Positions 7,665 to 15,805 of a stretch of 64,000 bases of DNA are shown here, piece after piece. The DNA is from Streptomyces rimosus (GTDB lineage: Bacteria > Actinomycetota > Actinomycetes > Streptomycetales > Streptomycetaceae): positions 6,578,001 to 6,642,000 of the forward strand of contig NZ_CP023688.1 in the NCBI RefSeq assembly GCF_008704655.1, read 5' to 3'. The notes beneath the pieces were generated by a model. That model worked only from the letters and a program-made list of their open reading frames with translations. It was not told the DNA's origin and made no database searches. Made by a program: the position numbers and the translations under genes. How positions within the stretch are numbered: the first letter of the stretch is position 1; each line of letters opens with the position of its first letter.

Positions 7665-10301
7665 ATGGACAAACGGTACGAGGTGTACTGTCTCGCCGAC
7701 AGACTCTTCTACGAGACCCCGGACCGTCTGTCCGCCGGCAACGGAACCACCTCCGGTGGCAGCCCTCTTTACGAAGCGGCCCAGCGCGCAGTCCCCGAAG
7801 GGTGGCGGTGTTTCCTCTCCGGGGACTGGCTTCACGTCAACCCCGTCGACGCCGACGGCCGGCCGCACCCCGAACTGCCCCCGCAGGGCTGGAAGATCCA
7901 TGTCTCGGCCTGTATGGAGAACGCCGAGAAGACGGCCTCCCAGGTGTGGGACTACTGCGTCGACCGGCTGATCCCGTTCAAGTTCGTGCCCGGGCCGCGC
8001 CCGATGCACATGCGCAACTCCAAGTACGCCGACCGCGGCGGCAGCGGCAAGTTCGCCACGATCTACCCGGCGGACGAGCGGCAGCTGCACACCGTGCTGC
8101 GCGAGCTGGGCGCGCTGCTGGAGGGCCAGCCGGGCCCGTACATCCTCACCGACCTGCGGTGGAACGACGGCCCGCTGTACGTACGCTACGGCGGCTTCGC
8201 GCGGCGCTTCTGCGTCGACGAACACGGCAGCCTCGTCGGGGCGATCGAGAACCCCGAGGGCAAGCTGGTGCCCGACCGGCGCGACCCGCGCTTCAGCCCG
8301 CCGGAGTGGGTGAAGCTGCCGGACTTCCTCGCCCCGCAGCTCGCCGCCCGTAATGCCACCACCGTCGCGGACCTGCCGTACCAGATCGAGTCGGCGCTGC
8401 ACTTCTCCAACGGAGGCGGCGTCTACCTGGGGCGCGACCGGCGCACCGGCGACAAGGTGGTCCTCAAGGAGGCACGTCCGCACGCCGGACTGGCCGCCGA
8501 CGGCGCCGACGCGGTGACCCGTCTGGAGCGCGAACGGGCCGCCCTGGAGAAGCTGTCCGGAAGCGGCGTCGCGCCGGAGGTCCGGGACTGGTTCCTCCTC
8601 GGCGACCACCGCTTCCTGGTCATGGACTTCCTGGAGGGGCGCACCCTCAACGCCTTCTTCGCCGAGCGGCACCCGCTGACCTCGGCCTCCCCGAGTCCGG
8701 AGCGGCTCGCCGACTACACCCGGTGGGCGCTGGACATCCACGCCGCGGTCGAGGAAACGGTGGCCGTCCTGCACCGCCACGGCGTCGTCTTCAACGACCT
8801 GCACATGTTCAACATCATGGTCGCGCCCGACGAACGCAGCGTACGGCTGCTGGACTTCGAGGCCGCGGCGGTGGACGGTGCGAAGCTGCGGCAGACGCTG
8901 GCCCACCCGGGCTTCATGGCGCCCGCCGACCGCATCGGCGTCGAGGTGGACCGCTACGCCCTCGCCTGTCTGCGGCTCGCCCTGTTCCTGCCGATGACCT
9001 CGCTGCTGGTGCTCGACCGGGACAAGGCCGCGCACCTCGCCGAGATCGCGGCGCACGAATTCCCCGACGTACCGGCCGAGTTCCTGGCCGGGGCGGTCGA
9101 GGTGATCCAGGGAGCACCGGACGCGGCCGGCGCGGACGCTTCCGCCGGACCGAAGACCGCGAAGCGGCGCACCGGACCCGCGCCCTACCTCCCGGCCGAG
9201 CCCGCCGACTGGCCGCACAGCCGCGACTCCATCGTCCGCGGCATCCTCGCCTCGGCCACCCCCGAGCGCACCGACCGGCTCTTCCCCGGCGACATCGCCC
9301 AGTTCTCGGACGGTGGCGGCCTGGGGATCGCGCACGGCGCGGCGGGTGTGCTCCACGCCCTCGCCGAGACCGGCGCCGGACGGTACGAGGAAGGCGAGGA
9401 ATGGCTGCTGCGGCAGACCGCCCCGCCCCCTCCCGGCACCCCGCTGGGCTTCTACGACGGGCTGTCCGGCGTCGCCTGGGTCCTGGACCGGCTGGGCCAC
9501 CGGGACCGCGCCTCGCACCTGCTGGAACAGGTCCTCGCCGAGAAGTGGCACCGCCTCGCGCCCGACCTGAACGGCGGCCTGGCCGGCGTCGGCCTGGCCC
9601 TGGAGGACCTGGCCCGCACCCGCGGCGAACGCGAACTGCGCGAACGGGCCCTGGAGGCCGCCGGGCACGCCGCCGACCGGCTCGACGCCTGCGGCAAGCG
9701 GGCCGGCCTGCTGCGCGGCGCCACCGGGCCCGCCCTGCTCTTCCTGCGGCTGTACGAGACCACCGGCGACGCCGGGCTGCTCGACATGGCGGCCGAGGCG
9801 CTCCGCCGCGACCTGGCGCGCTGCGTACGGGACAAGGACGGCGCCCTGGTCGTGGACGAGGGCTGGCGGACCATGCCGTATCTCGGCGGCGGCAGCGTCG
9901 GCATCGCCACGGTCCTCGACGACTATCTGCGGCACCGCGCGGACGAGGAGTTCGAGCGGGCGCGCACCGCGATCCTGCCCGCCGCGATGTCCCGCTTCTA
10001 CGTACAGCCCGGCCTCTTCCGGGGCCGCGCCGGATGCGTCCTGCATCTCGCGCGGACCACCACACCGGCGGCCGACCTCGACGGCGAACTGGCCGCACAG
10101 ATCTCCTGCCTGGGGTGGTACGCGATGCCCTACCGGAAGCACCTCGCCTTCCCCGGCGACCAGATGATGCGTCTGTCGATGGACCTGGCCACCGGGTCCG
10201 CCGGCGTCCTCCTGGGCCTGGGCGCGGCCCTGCACGACCGGCCCGTCCACCTGCCCTTCCTTCCGCCGCCGCCCTCCGAGGAGGAGCACCGGCGGCCCTG
10301 A
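7665..10301 (+). CDS. ramC: Class III lanthionine synthetase RamC/AmfT-like (LanKC)
   Basis: Trifunctional enzyme of 878 residues that phosphorylates Ser residues of the precursor, eliminates phosphate, and cyclises Cys onto dehydroalanine to form labionin or lanthionine. Its N-terminus MDKRYEVYCLADRLFYETP is highly RamC-like. An N-terminal lyase region (about 1-230) is followed by a Ser/Thr-kinase-like domain (about 255-480) with the glycine-rich strand and Lys in KVVLKEARPH, the catalytic loop FNDLHMFNIMV and the metal motif LLDFEAA. The C-terminal LanC-like domain (about 540-878) lacks the zinc-binding Cys-His motif of class I/II enzymes, as expected for class III. The start at 7665 follows GAGGGGGGAG; an in-frame ATG 72 bases earlier would add non-homologous residues. 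Confidence 0.95.
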   Translation: MDKRYEVYCLADRLFYETPDRLSAGNGTTSGGSPLYEAAQRAVPEGWRCFLSGDWLHVNPVDADGRPHPELPPQGWKIHVSACMENAEKTASQVWDYCVDRLIPFKFVPGPRPMHMRNSKYADRGGSGKFATIYPADERQLHTVLRELGALLEGQPGPYILTDLRWNDGPLYVRYGGFARRFCVDEHGSLVGAIENPEGKLVPDRRDPRFSPPEWVKLPDFLAPQLAARNATTVADLPYQIESALHFSNGGGVYLGRDRRTGDKVVLKEARPHAGLAADGADAVTRLERERAALEKLSGSGVAPEVRDWFLLGDHRFLVMDFLEGRTLNAFFAERHPLTSASPSPERLADYTRWALDIHAAVEETVAVLHRHGVVFNDLHMFNIMVAPDERSVRLLDFEAAAVDGAKLRQTLAHPGFMAPADRIGVEVDRYALACLRLALFLPMTSLLVLDRDKAAHLAEIAAHEFPDVPAEFLAGAVEVIQGAPDAAGADASAGPKTAKRRTGPAPYLPAEPADWPHSRDSIVRGILASATPERTDRLFPGDIAQFSDGGGLGIAHGAAGVLHALAETGAGRYEEGEEWLLRQTAPPPPGTPLGFYDGLSGVAWVLDRLGHRDRASHLLEQVLAEKWHRLAPDLNGGLAGVGLALEDLARTRGERELRERALEAAGHAADRLDACGKRAGLLRGATGPALLFLRLYETTGDAGLLDMAAEALRRDLARCVRDKDGALVVDEGWRTMPYLGGGSVGIATVLDDYLRHRADEEFERARTAILPAAMSRFYVQPGLFRGRAGCVLHLARTTTPAADLDGELAAQISCLGWYAMPYRKHLAFPGDQMMRLSMDLATGSAGVLLGLGAALHDRPVHLPFLPPPPSEEEHRRP

Positions 10302-10426
10302 GACCGGCTCCGGCCGCGTGCCGGAGCCGTAAACCCGGGCACCGCGGGGCGACCCGCTCGCCCGGAACCGCAGCAACACCAGTAACACCAGTACAACAAC
10401 GTCCCCATAAGTGAAAGGAAAGTGTC

Positions 10427-10540
10427 ATGGCGCTTCTCGACCTTCAGGCGATGGACGCTCCCGAGCACGGCGGCGGTGGCGGCAGCACCATCAGCCTGAC
10501 GCTCTGCGCGAGCCAGGCGAGCGTTCTCCTCTGTCTCTGA
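10427..10540 (+). CDS. ramS: Class III lanthipeptide precursor (SapB/RamS-like)
   Basis: A 37-residue precursor peptide beginning MALLDLQAMDAPEH, which contains the LLDLQ-type leader motif recognised by class III synthetases. A run of five glycines follows. The core then has two S-x2-S-x3-C units, STISLTLC and SQASVLLC, joined by a single Ala and ending in Leu. The two units match the ring topology of SapB, whose precursor RamS is 42 residues with a two-residue linker between rings. It lies directly between the synthetase and the ABC genes, with a purine-rich AAAGGAAAGTGTC ribosome site. The mature product should be a hydrophobic, surfactant-like morphogen for aerial growth, by analogy with SapB. 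Confidence 0.93.
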   Translation: MALLDLQAMDAPEHGGGGGSTISLTLCASQASVLLCL

Positions 10541-10551
10541 CAGGACTGCGC

Positions 10552-10579
10552 TGCTACCGGAATGCCTGAACCGGTAGCA
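10552..10579 (+). terminator. Stem-loop after the lanthipeptide precursor gene
   Basis: TGCTACCGG pairs perfectly with CCGGTAGCA across a ten-base loop, 11 bases after the ramS stop. It has no T-tract. It could partially terminate or protect the 3' end of the precursor message, giving more ramS than ramA transcript. The function is inferred from position. Confidence 0.6.
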
Positions 10580-10604
10580 CCTATCCGGAAGTTGTGATCC
10601 GGAC

Positions 10605-10636
10605 GTGCGTGCGGCCCGTGCGTGGGCCGCACGCAC
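10605..10636 (+). promoter_or_regulatory. Second strong stem-loop, just before ramA
   Basis: GTGCGTGCGGCCC pairs perfectly with GGGCCGCACGCAC (13 base pairs, six-base loop). It ends ten bases before the GGAG ribosome site of ramA. It could act as an attenuator or RNA-processing barrier that sets the ratio of precursor to transporter. The structure is seen directly; the role is inferred. Confidence 0.6.
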
Positions 10637-10655
10637 ACCTGTCGTAGGAGAGCCT

Positions 10656-12362
10656 GTGACCGTCACCCCCGCCGACCGGCTGCTGGGCGGCGCCCTGCGC
10701 CACAGCGCCCCGCGCGCCACCGCGCTGCTGCTGCTCACCGTCGCGTCCGCCGGCCTCGGCCTGGCCCTCCCCGGCGCCCTCGGGCACACCCTCGACCTGC
10801 TCCTCGCCCACCGCCCTGCTGCCCCCTGGCTCGTCCTCTGCGCGGTCCTGACCGGCCTGATCGTCCTGCTGGACGCCCTCGACGGACTGCTCACCGGCAT
10901 CACCGACGCCCGCGGCACGGCCTGGGTACGGCGGCGTCTGACCCGCCACCTCCTCGCCGCCGGGCCGCGCGCCACCGAGCGGTACGGCAGCGGCGACCTG
11001 GTCACCCGCGTCGTCGGCAACGCCGCCCACGCCGGGACCGCGCCCACCGCCCTGGCGGCCTCGCTCGCCGCCGTCATCACCCCGGTCGGCGCGCTGATCG
11101 CCCTCGCGTACGTGGACCTGTGGACCGCCGCCGTCTTCCTCCTCGGCATGCCCCTGCTGGCCCTGCTGCTGCGCGCCTTCGCGCGGGCCACCGGCGACTG
11201 CGTCGCGCGCTACCAGGAGCACCAGGGCGACATGGCGAAGCGCCTCGTCGAAGCGGTCGGCGGCGCCCGTACGATCGCCGCCGCGGGGACCCAGCGCCGC
11301 GAAACCGCCCGCATCCTCGCTCCGCTGCCCGGCCTCGCCCGGCACGGCCACCGCATGTGGGAGGTCCTGGGCCGGTCCACGGCCCAGGCCGCCATGCTCG
11401 TCCCGCTGCTCCAGATCGCCGTGCTGTGCGTCGCCGGTGTCCGGCTGGCGCAGGGCGAGGTGACCATCGGCGGCCTGCTCGCCGCGTCCCGGTACGCGGC
11501 CCTGGCCACCGGCATCGGCCAGATCGTCGGCCAGCTGAACACCCTGGTGCACGCCCGCGCCGCCGCCCGGCGCATCGCCGAGGCCCTGGACGTCCCGGCG
11601 ATGCGCTACGGAAGGCGGCCCCTCGGCGCGGGCGACGGCACGCTGAAGCTGCACGGCGTCACCGTGACGCGGGGCGACCGCACCGTCCTGCGCGGCCTGG
11701 ACCTGACCGTGCCCGGCGGCACCTCGGTCGCCGTCGTCGGCCGCTCCGGCACCGGCAAGTCCGTGCTGGCCGCGGTCGCCGGACGGCTGGCCGACCCGGA
11801 CTCCGGCAGCGTCGTCCTGGACGACGTACCGCTGCCCGACCTGACGCACGACGCCCTGCGCCGCGCGGTCGGCTACGCCTTCGAGCGCCCGGCCGTCCTC
11901 GGCACCACCCTCCGCGACACGCTCGCACTCGGCTCGTACGCGCCCGGCCAGACCGAACTGGAGTCCGCCGCCGAGGCCGCCTGCGCGGCCCCCTTCATCC
12001 ACCGCCTGCCCGAGGGGTACGCGACCCGGTGCGCGGACGCGCCCCTGTCCGGCGGCGAAGCGCAGCGCCTCGGCCTGGCGCGGGCCTTCGCGCACGCCGA
12101 GCGGCTGCTCATCCTCGACGACGCCACGTCCAGCCTGGACACCGTCACCGAACTGCACGTCACCCGCGCCCTGCTGCGCGACGTGAAGGCCGCCACCCGC
12201 ATCGTCGTCGCCCACCGCGCGGCCACCGCCGCCCGCGCCGACCTGGTGGCCTGGCTCGACGACGGACGAATTCGCGCCCTTGCGCCGCACGCCGAGCTGT
12301 GGCAACTGCCCGATTACCGGGCACTGTTCGCCACCGCCCCCAAGGAGGCCGCGCATGCCTGA
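10656..12362 (+). CDS. ramA: ABC half-transporter of the lanthipeptide cluster (RamA-like)
   Basis: A 568-residue export-type ABC protein with an N-terminal membrane domain of about six helices (residues 20-300) and a C-terminal ATPase domain. Walker A is VVGRSGTGKS near residue 361, the signature is PLSGGEAQR, and Walker B is LLILDDATSSLD. The residue after the Walker B Asp is Asp rather than the usual catalytic Glu, so this half probably carries a degenerate ATP site. The GTG at 10656 follows GTAGGAGAG. Its stop overlaps the ATG of the next ABC gene, and the two presumably form a heterodimer that exports the modified peptide. Confidence 0.92.
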   Translation: MTVTPADRLLGGALRHSAPRATALLLLTVASAGLGLALPGALGHTLDLLLAHRPAAPWLVLCAVLTGLIVLLDALDGLLTGITDARGTAWVRRRLTRHLLAAGPRATERYGSGDLVTRVVGNAAHAGTAPTALAASLAAVITPVGALIALAYVDLWTAAVFLLGMPLLALLLRAFARATGDCVARYQEHQGDMAKRLVEAVGGARTIAAAGTQRRETARILAPLPGLARHGHRMWEVLGRSTAQAAMLVPLLQIAVLCVAGVRLAQGEVTIGGLLAASRYAALATGIGQIVGQLNTLVHARAAARRIAEALDVPAMRYGRRPLGAGDGTLKLHGVTVTRGDRTVLRGLDLTVPGGTSVAVVGRSGTGKSVLAAVAGRLADPDSGSVVLDDVPLPDLTHDALRRAVGYAFERPAVLGTTLRDTLALGSYAPGQTELESAAEAACAAPFIHRLPEGYATRCADAPLSGGEAQRLGLARAFAHAERLLILDDATSSLDTVTELHVTRALLRDVKAATRIVVAHRAATAARADLVAWLDDGRIRALAPHAELWQLPDYRALFATAPKEAAHA

Positions 12363-14241
12363 AGCCGTGACGGACGGGCGGCACGGGACCGTTCCCGGCG
12401 AGCCCCTGCGCCGCTCCGGACCGCGCTTCCTCATACGGCGGCGCCAGGTCCTGGGCAGGCTCGCGGGCTGGTCGCTGGTCGAGTCGGCGCAGACCTTCCT
12501 GTTCGGGTTCGCGCTGGCCCGCGCCCTGGACGACGGGTTCCTGCGCGGCGCGCCGGCCGTCGGCATCGGCTGGCTGGCCGCCGCCGCGGTCTGCGTCGGT
12601 GCGGGCGCCTACGGCACCGCGCGGGTCTACGGGGCCGTGGCCGACCTGGTGGAACCGCTGCGCGACAGCCTGGTGCGCAAGGTCGTCCGCCGCGCCCTGT
12701 ACGCGCCCGACGGGGCCGCGGTCTCCCGGCTCACCCACCAGGTGGAGATCGCCCGCGACACCTTCGCCGGGCTGGTGCTGGTGTCCCGCTCGTTCGTCTT
12801 CGTCACCGCCGGGGCGCTGATCGGCCTGTGCTCGCTCGCCCCCGTACTCCTGCTGCTGGTGCTGCCGCCGCTGCTGCTCGGACTCGCCCTGTTCGGCTGG
12901 GCGCTGCGGCCGATGGCCCGCCGCCAGGAGACGTTCCTCGCGGCGGACGAGGCGATCGCCGCGGAGACCGGCGCGGCGCTCGGGGGGCTGCGCGACATCA
13001 CCGCGGCCGGCGCGGAGCGGACCGTGGCGGACGCCACGGGCGAGCGGTTCGACGCCGAACAGCGGGCGTCGGCCGCGCTGGCCCGGTGGAGCATGTGCCG
13101 GGTGCTCGCCCTCGGGATCAGCGGACGGCTGCCGATCGTCCTGCTGCTGCTCGGCGCGCCCTGGCTGCTCGGCCGCGGGGTGACGCCCGGCGCGCTGGTG
13201 GGCGCGCTCGCGTATCTCACGCAGTCGCTGCTGCCCGCGCTCCAGAGCCTGATGCACGGGCTGGGCACCTCCGGCACCCGCCTCGGCGTGGTGCTGCGCC
13301 GCCTCACCGCCGAACCGGCGACACGGCCGGACGGCGCACGGCCGCACCGCACGCCCCACCGGGGCACCGCCGTCGAACTCAGCGGCGTGACCTTCGCGTA
13401 CGGCCCGCACGCCGACCCGGTGTTCCGCGACCTCGACCTGAGCGTGCCGGACGGCGGGCACCTGGCCATCGTCGGCCCGAGCGGCATCGGCAAGTCCACC
13501 CTCGCCGGGCTGGTCGCGGGCCTGCTGGAGCCCGGCAGCGGCGAGGTCCGCCGGCCCGCCGTCGCGGACCGGGTGCTGGTGCCGCAGGAGGCGTACGTCT
13601 TCTCCGGCACCGTGCGGGAGAACGTGCGCTACCTGTGTACGGACGGCCGGGACGGCTCGGACGCGGACCTGCTGGCCGCCGCCGAGAAGATCGGCGCGGG
13701 GGCGCTGCTGGCGCGGCTGGGCGGGCCGGACGGCACCCTCGTACCGTCCGAACTGTCCGCCGGTGAACGCCAGCTGATCGCCCTGGTCCGCGCCTATCTC
13801 GCCCCCGCGCCGCTGGTCGTCCTGGACGAGGCGACCTGCCACCTCGACCCGGCGGCCGAGGCCCGCGCCGAACGGGCCTTCGCGGCCCGTCCCGGCGGCA
13901 CGCTGATCGTCGTCGCGCACCGCATCAGCTCGGCGCTGCGGGCCGACCGGGTGCTGGTGATGGACGGTACGCACGCCCGTACGGGCCGCCACGGCGACCT
14001 GCTGCGGCGGTCCGCGCTCTACCGCGAACTCACCGGCGGGTGGGCCCACGAGGGGCCGGACGGCGCCGCCGGCGCCGCGCCACTACAGCCAGCCTTCCCC
14101 GCGCGAGATGCGGATGGCGTCGACGCGGTTGCGGGCTCCCGTCTTGCGGGTGATGGCGGACATGTAGTTGCGCACGGTCCCGGTCGACAGATGCAGGACG
14201 CCGGCGATCTCGGAGACCGAGGAGCCCTCGGCGGCCAGTGA
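12355..14241 (+). CDS. ramB: ABC half-transporter of the lanthipeptide cluster (RamB-like), with overlong 3' end
   Basis: A 628-residue export-type ABC protein: membrane domain about residues 40-320, Walker A IVGPSGIGKST near 373, signature ELSAGERQ and canonical Walker B LVVLDEATCHLD with catalytic Glu. It pairs with the upstream ABC gene by an eight-base overlap. The last recognisable ABC sequence (YRELTGGWAHEG) ends near 14060. The reading frame then runs another 60 residues with no family character, through the 3' end of the convergent ramR gene, before its first stop at 14241. Either the natural protein has this tail or a stop was lost by mutation or sequence error. Confidence 0.9.
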   Translation: MPEAVTDGRHGTVPGEPLRRSGPRFLIRRRQVLGRLAGWSLVESAQTFLFGFALARALDDGFLRGAPAVGIGWLAAAAVCVGAGAYGTARVYGAVADLVEPLRDSLVRKVVRRALYAPDGAAVSRLTHQVEIARDTFAGLVLVSRSFVFVTAGALIGLCSLAPVLLLLVLPPLLLGLALFGWALRPMARRQETFLAADEAIAAETGAALGGLRDITAAGAERTVADATGERFDAEQRASAALARWSMCRVLALGISGRLPIVLLLLGAPWLLGRGVTPGALVGALAYLTQSLLPALQSLMHGLGTSGTRLGVVLRRLTAEPATRPDGARPHRTPHRGTAVELSGVTFAYGPHADPVFRDLDLSVPDGGHLAIVGPSGIGKSTLAGLVAGLLEPGSGEVRRPAVADRVLVPQEAYVFSGTVRENVRYLCTDGRDGSDADLLAAAEKIGAGALLARLGGPDGTLVPSELSAGERQLIALVRAYLAPAPLVVLDEATCHLDPAAEARAERAFAARPGGTLIVVAHRISSALRADRVLVMDGTHARTGRHGDLLRRSALYRELTGGWAHEGPDGAAGAAPLQPAFPARDADGVDAVAGSRLAGDGGHVVAHGPGRQMQDAGDLGDRGALGGQ

Positions 14242-14700
14242 CAGCACGCTCAGCTCCCGGCGGGTGAGCGGGATGTCGGCGGCCTGGAGGAAGCCGAAGC
14301 CCAGCGACCCGTCGATGAATCGTTTTCCCGCCGCCACCTGCCGTATGCCGGTGGTCAGCTGTACCGGCGACGCCTCCTTGTCGACGTATCCGAGGGCGTC
14401 CGCCTCGAAGGCCCGGCGCAGCGGTCCCGGCCGGTGCGCCGAGCCGAGCACCAGCAGGGCCGGTGATTTCACCGGGCCTTTCGCTTTCGCGAGTTTGGCC
14501 AGCTTGCGCAGTATCCCCGTCCCGTTCGGCTCGGGGCTCTCCGCGTCCACGACGCAGACATCCGGCCGCGTCGCCCGCGCCCGCTCCGCGGCGTCGCGGG
14601 TGCTGGCGGCGGCGACCTCGATGTCGTTCTCCCGGTCGAGTACTTCCGTTAACGCCCATCGGAACAGACATATGTCGTGGACGAGTAGCACCCGGATCAC
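14083..14700 (-). CDS. ramR: LuxR-family response regulator of the lanthipeptide cluster (RamR/AmfR-like)
   Basis: A 205-residue response regulator that should activate the ram-like operon. The N-terminal receiver domain starts IRVLLVHD and has the phosphoacceptor region VCVVDAESPEPNG. The C-terminal LuxR-type HTH spans LTRRELSVLSLAAEG through TGTVRNYMSAITRKTGARN. The acidic pocket is reduced (His-Asp in VHD), in keeping with the atypical receiver of RamR. I chose the GTG at 14700 because GGAGGGGG lies eight bases upstream; starting there gives a length close to RamR. It is convergent with ramB, whose reading frame overlaps it by 159 bases. Confidence 0.92.
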   Translation of the reverse strand: MIRVLLVHDICLFRWALTEVLDRENDIEVAAASTRDAAERARATRPDVCVVDAESPEPNGTGILRKLAKLAKAKGPVKSPALLVLGSAHRPGPLRRAFEADALGYVDKEASPVQLTTGIRQVAAGKRFIDGSLGFGFLQAADIPLTRRELSVLSLAAEGSSVSEIAGVLHLSTGTVRNYMSAITRKTGARNRVDAIRISRGEGWL

Positions 14701-14878
14701 TGCAGTCCCCCTCCAGACCCACGTGTACCGGCTCCGTTGCGAGTACCCGGAATTCATACCGGCAATGCCGCTGACATGGACCCGGAGAACTGGCCAAGCG
14801 GAGGTGAGGGGGAGCGCGTGGGGGTTGTGCGCGCCCCCGGTGCGCCCCTTGAGGGGTTACCCGTTCGTAGCCGCCGGC

Positions 14879-15511
14879 TCAGGCGCGCGGCGCCGGCGCC
14901 GTGAGATCGATGAGCCGGCAGACCGTCTCGATGTCGATCTTCACCTGGGCGATCGAGGCCCGGCCGGACAGCCAGGTGATCAGCGCCGAGTGCCAGGTGT
15001 GCTCGATGACCCGGACCGCGGACAGTTGCTCCGGGGTGGGTGCGCCGTCCAGCCCCATCGCGTCCAGGATGATCGCCGTGGTCAGCCGGGAGACGGTGTC
15101 CACCTCCGGGCTCACCGACCGGTCGGCGAATGTCAGGGCGCGCACCATCGCGTCGGCCAGCTGCGGTTCGCGCTGGAGCGCACGGAAGGCGCGCATCAGC
15201 GTCTGCGCGACCCGCGCGCCCGGCTCCGGCTCCGTCGGCGGGCGCTTGCGCAGCGTCGCGTGCAGGTGCTGCAGCTGGTCCTGCATGGTCGCCACGAGCA
15301 GGTGCACCTTGGAAGGGAAGTACCGGTAGAGGGTGCCGAGCGCCACGTCCGACGCCTCGGCGACCTCGCGCATCTGCACGGCGTCGAACCCGCCGCGGCC
15401 GGCCAGCTCCGCGCTGGTGTGCAGGATGCGGCGGCGACGGGCCTCCTGACGCGCGGTCAGGGGCGGACCGGCGGGAAGCGCCGCTCCGGCCGCTGTGGAG
15501 TCCGTAGTCAT
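14879..15511 (-). CDS. kstR: TetR-family repressor, KstR-like
   Basis: A 210-residue TetR regulator. The N-terminal HTH region (QEARRRRILHTSAELAGRGG, then VQMREVAEASDVALGTLYRYFPSKVHLL) is strikingly like KstR, the cholesterol-catabolism repressor that responds to steroid CoA thioesters in mycobacteria. The C-terminal ligand domain is of normal size. Sites fitting the KstR consensus are present upstream of the divergent operon and of two beta-oxidation loci in this window, which supports the call. The ATG at 15511 was chosen; an in-frame ATG nine bases earlier is equally possible because neither has a strong ribosome site. Confidence 0.82.
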   Translation of the reverse strand: MTTDSTAAGAALPAGPPLTARQEARRRRILHTSAELAGRGGFDAVQMREVAEASDVALGTLYRYFPSKVHLLVATMQDQLQHLHATLRKRPPTEPEPGARVAQTLMRAFRALQREPQLADAMVRALTFADRSVSPEVDTVSRLTTAIILDAMGLDGAPTPEQLSAVRVIEHTWHSALITWLSGRASIAQVKIDIETVCRLIDLTAPAPRA

Positions 15512-15737
15512 ATGTCCCATTCCGTGACAGTGCGTCCGCGGTGCGGCCCGTGCCGGTCCTGCGATCGGCACAGCATGGCAGGGGGCCGGGTCGTGGCGCG
15601 AATCACCTGGTGCGGCTCTTTCGACCAGGTTTCCGGCCGGTAGATTCGAAGCTCCTTGAACTGATCAGTAGCCCGCCGGCCGCCCTGGCCTGCGGGCGTC
15701 GCGGACCGGTCGCCGGCCGGCCGCGGCCGAACCGTAC

Positions 15738-15751
15738 TGAAACTTGTTCTA
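15738..15751. promoter_or_regulatory. KstR-type operator (kstR / glycosyltransferase intergenic region)
   Basis: TGAAACTTGTTCTA fits the KstR consensus TNNAACNNGTTNNA at every fixed position. It lies 55 bases upstream of the glycosyltransferase start and 227 bases upstream of kstR. The position suggests control of the rightward operon, of kstR itself through a long leader, or both. Confidence 0.7.
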
Positions 15752-15805
15752 GATTAGCGCCAGCGGTTACGCTCCGGCGAAAGTCCAGCGAGAAGGGGGC
15801 CGAGA

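Noticed and set aside
5655..10388. A 1577-codon open frame on the minus strand opposite the lanthionine synthetase
   Set aside because: It is antisense to a gene with clear domains. High GC at third positions suppresses stops on the opposite strand, and the predicted protein has no recognisable family.
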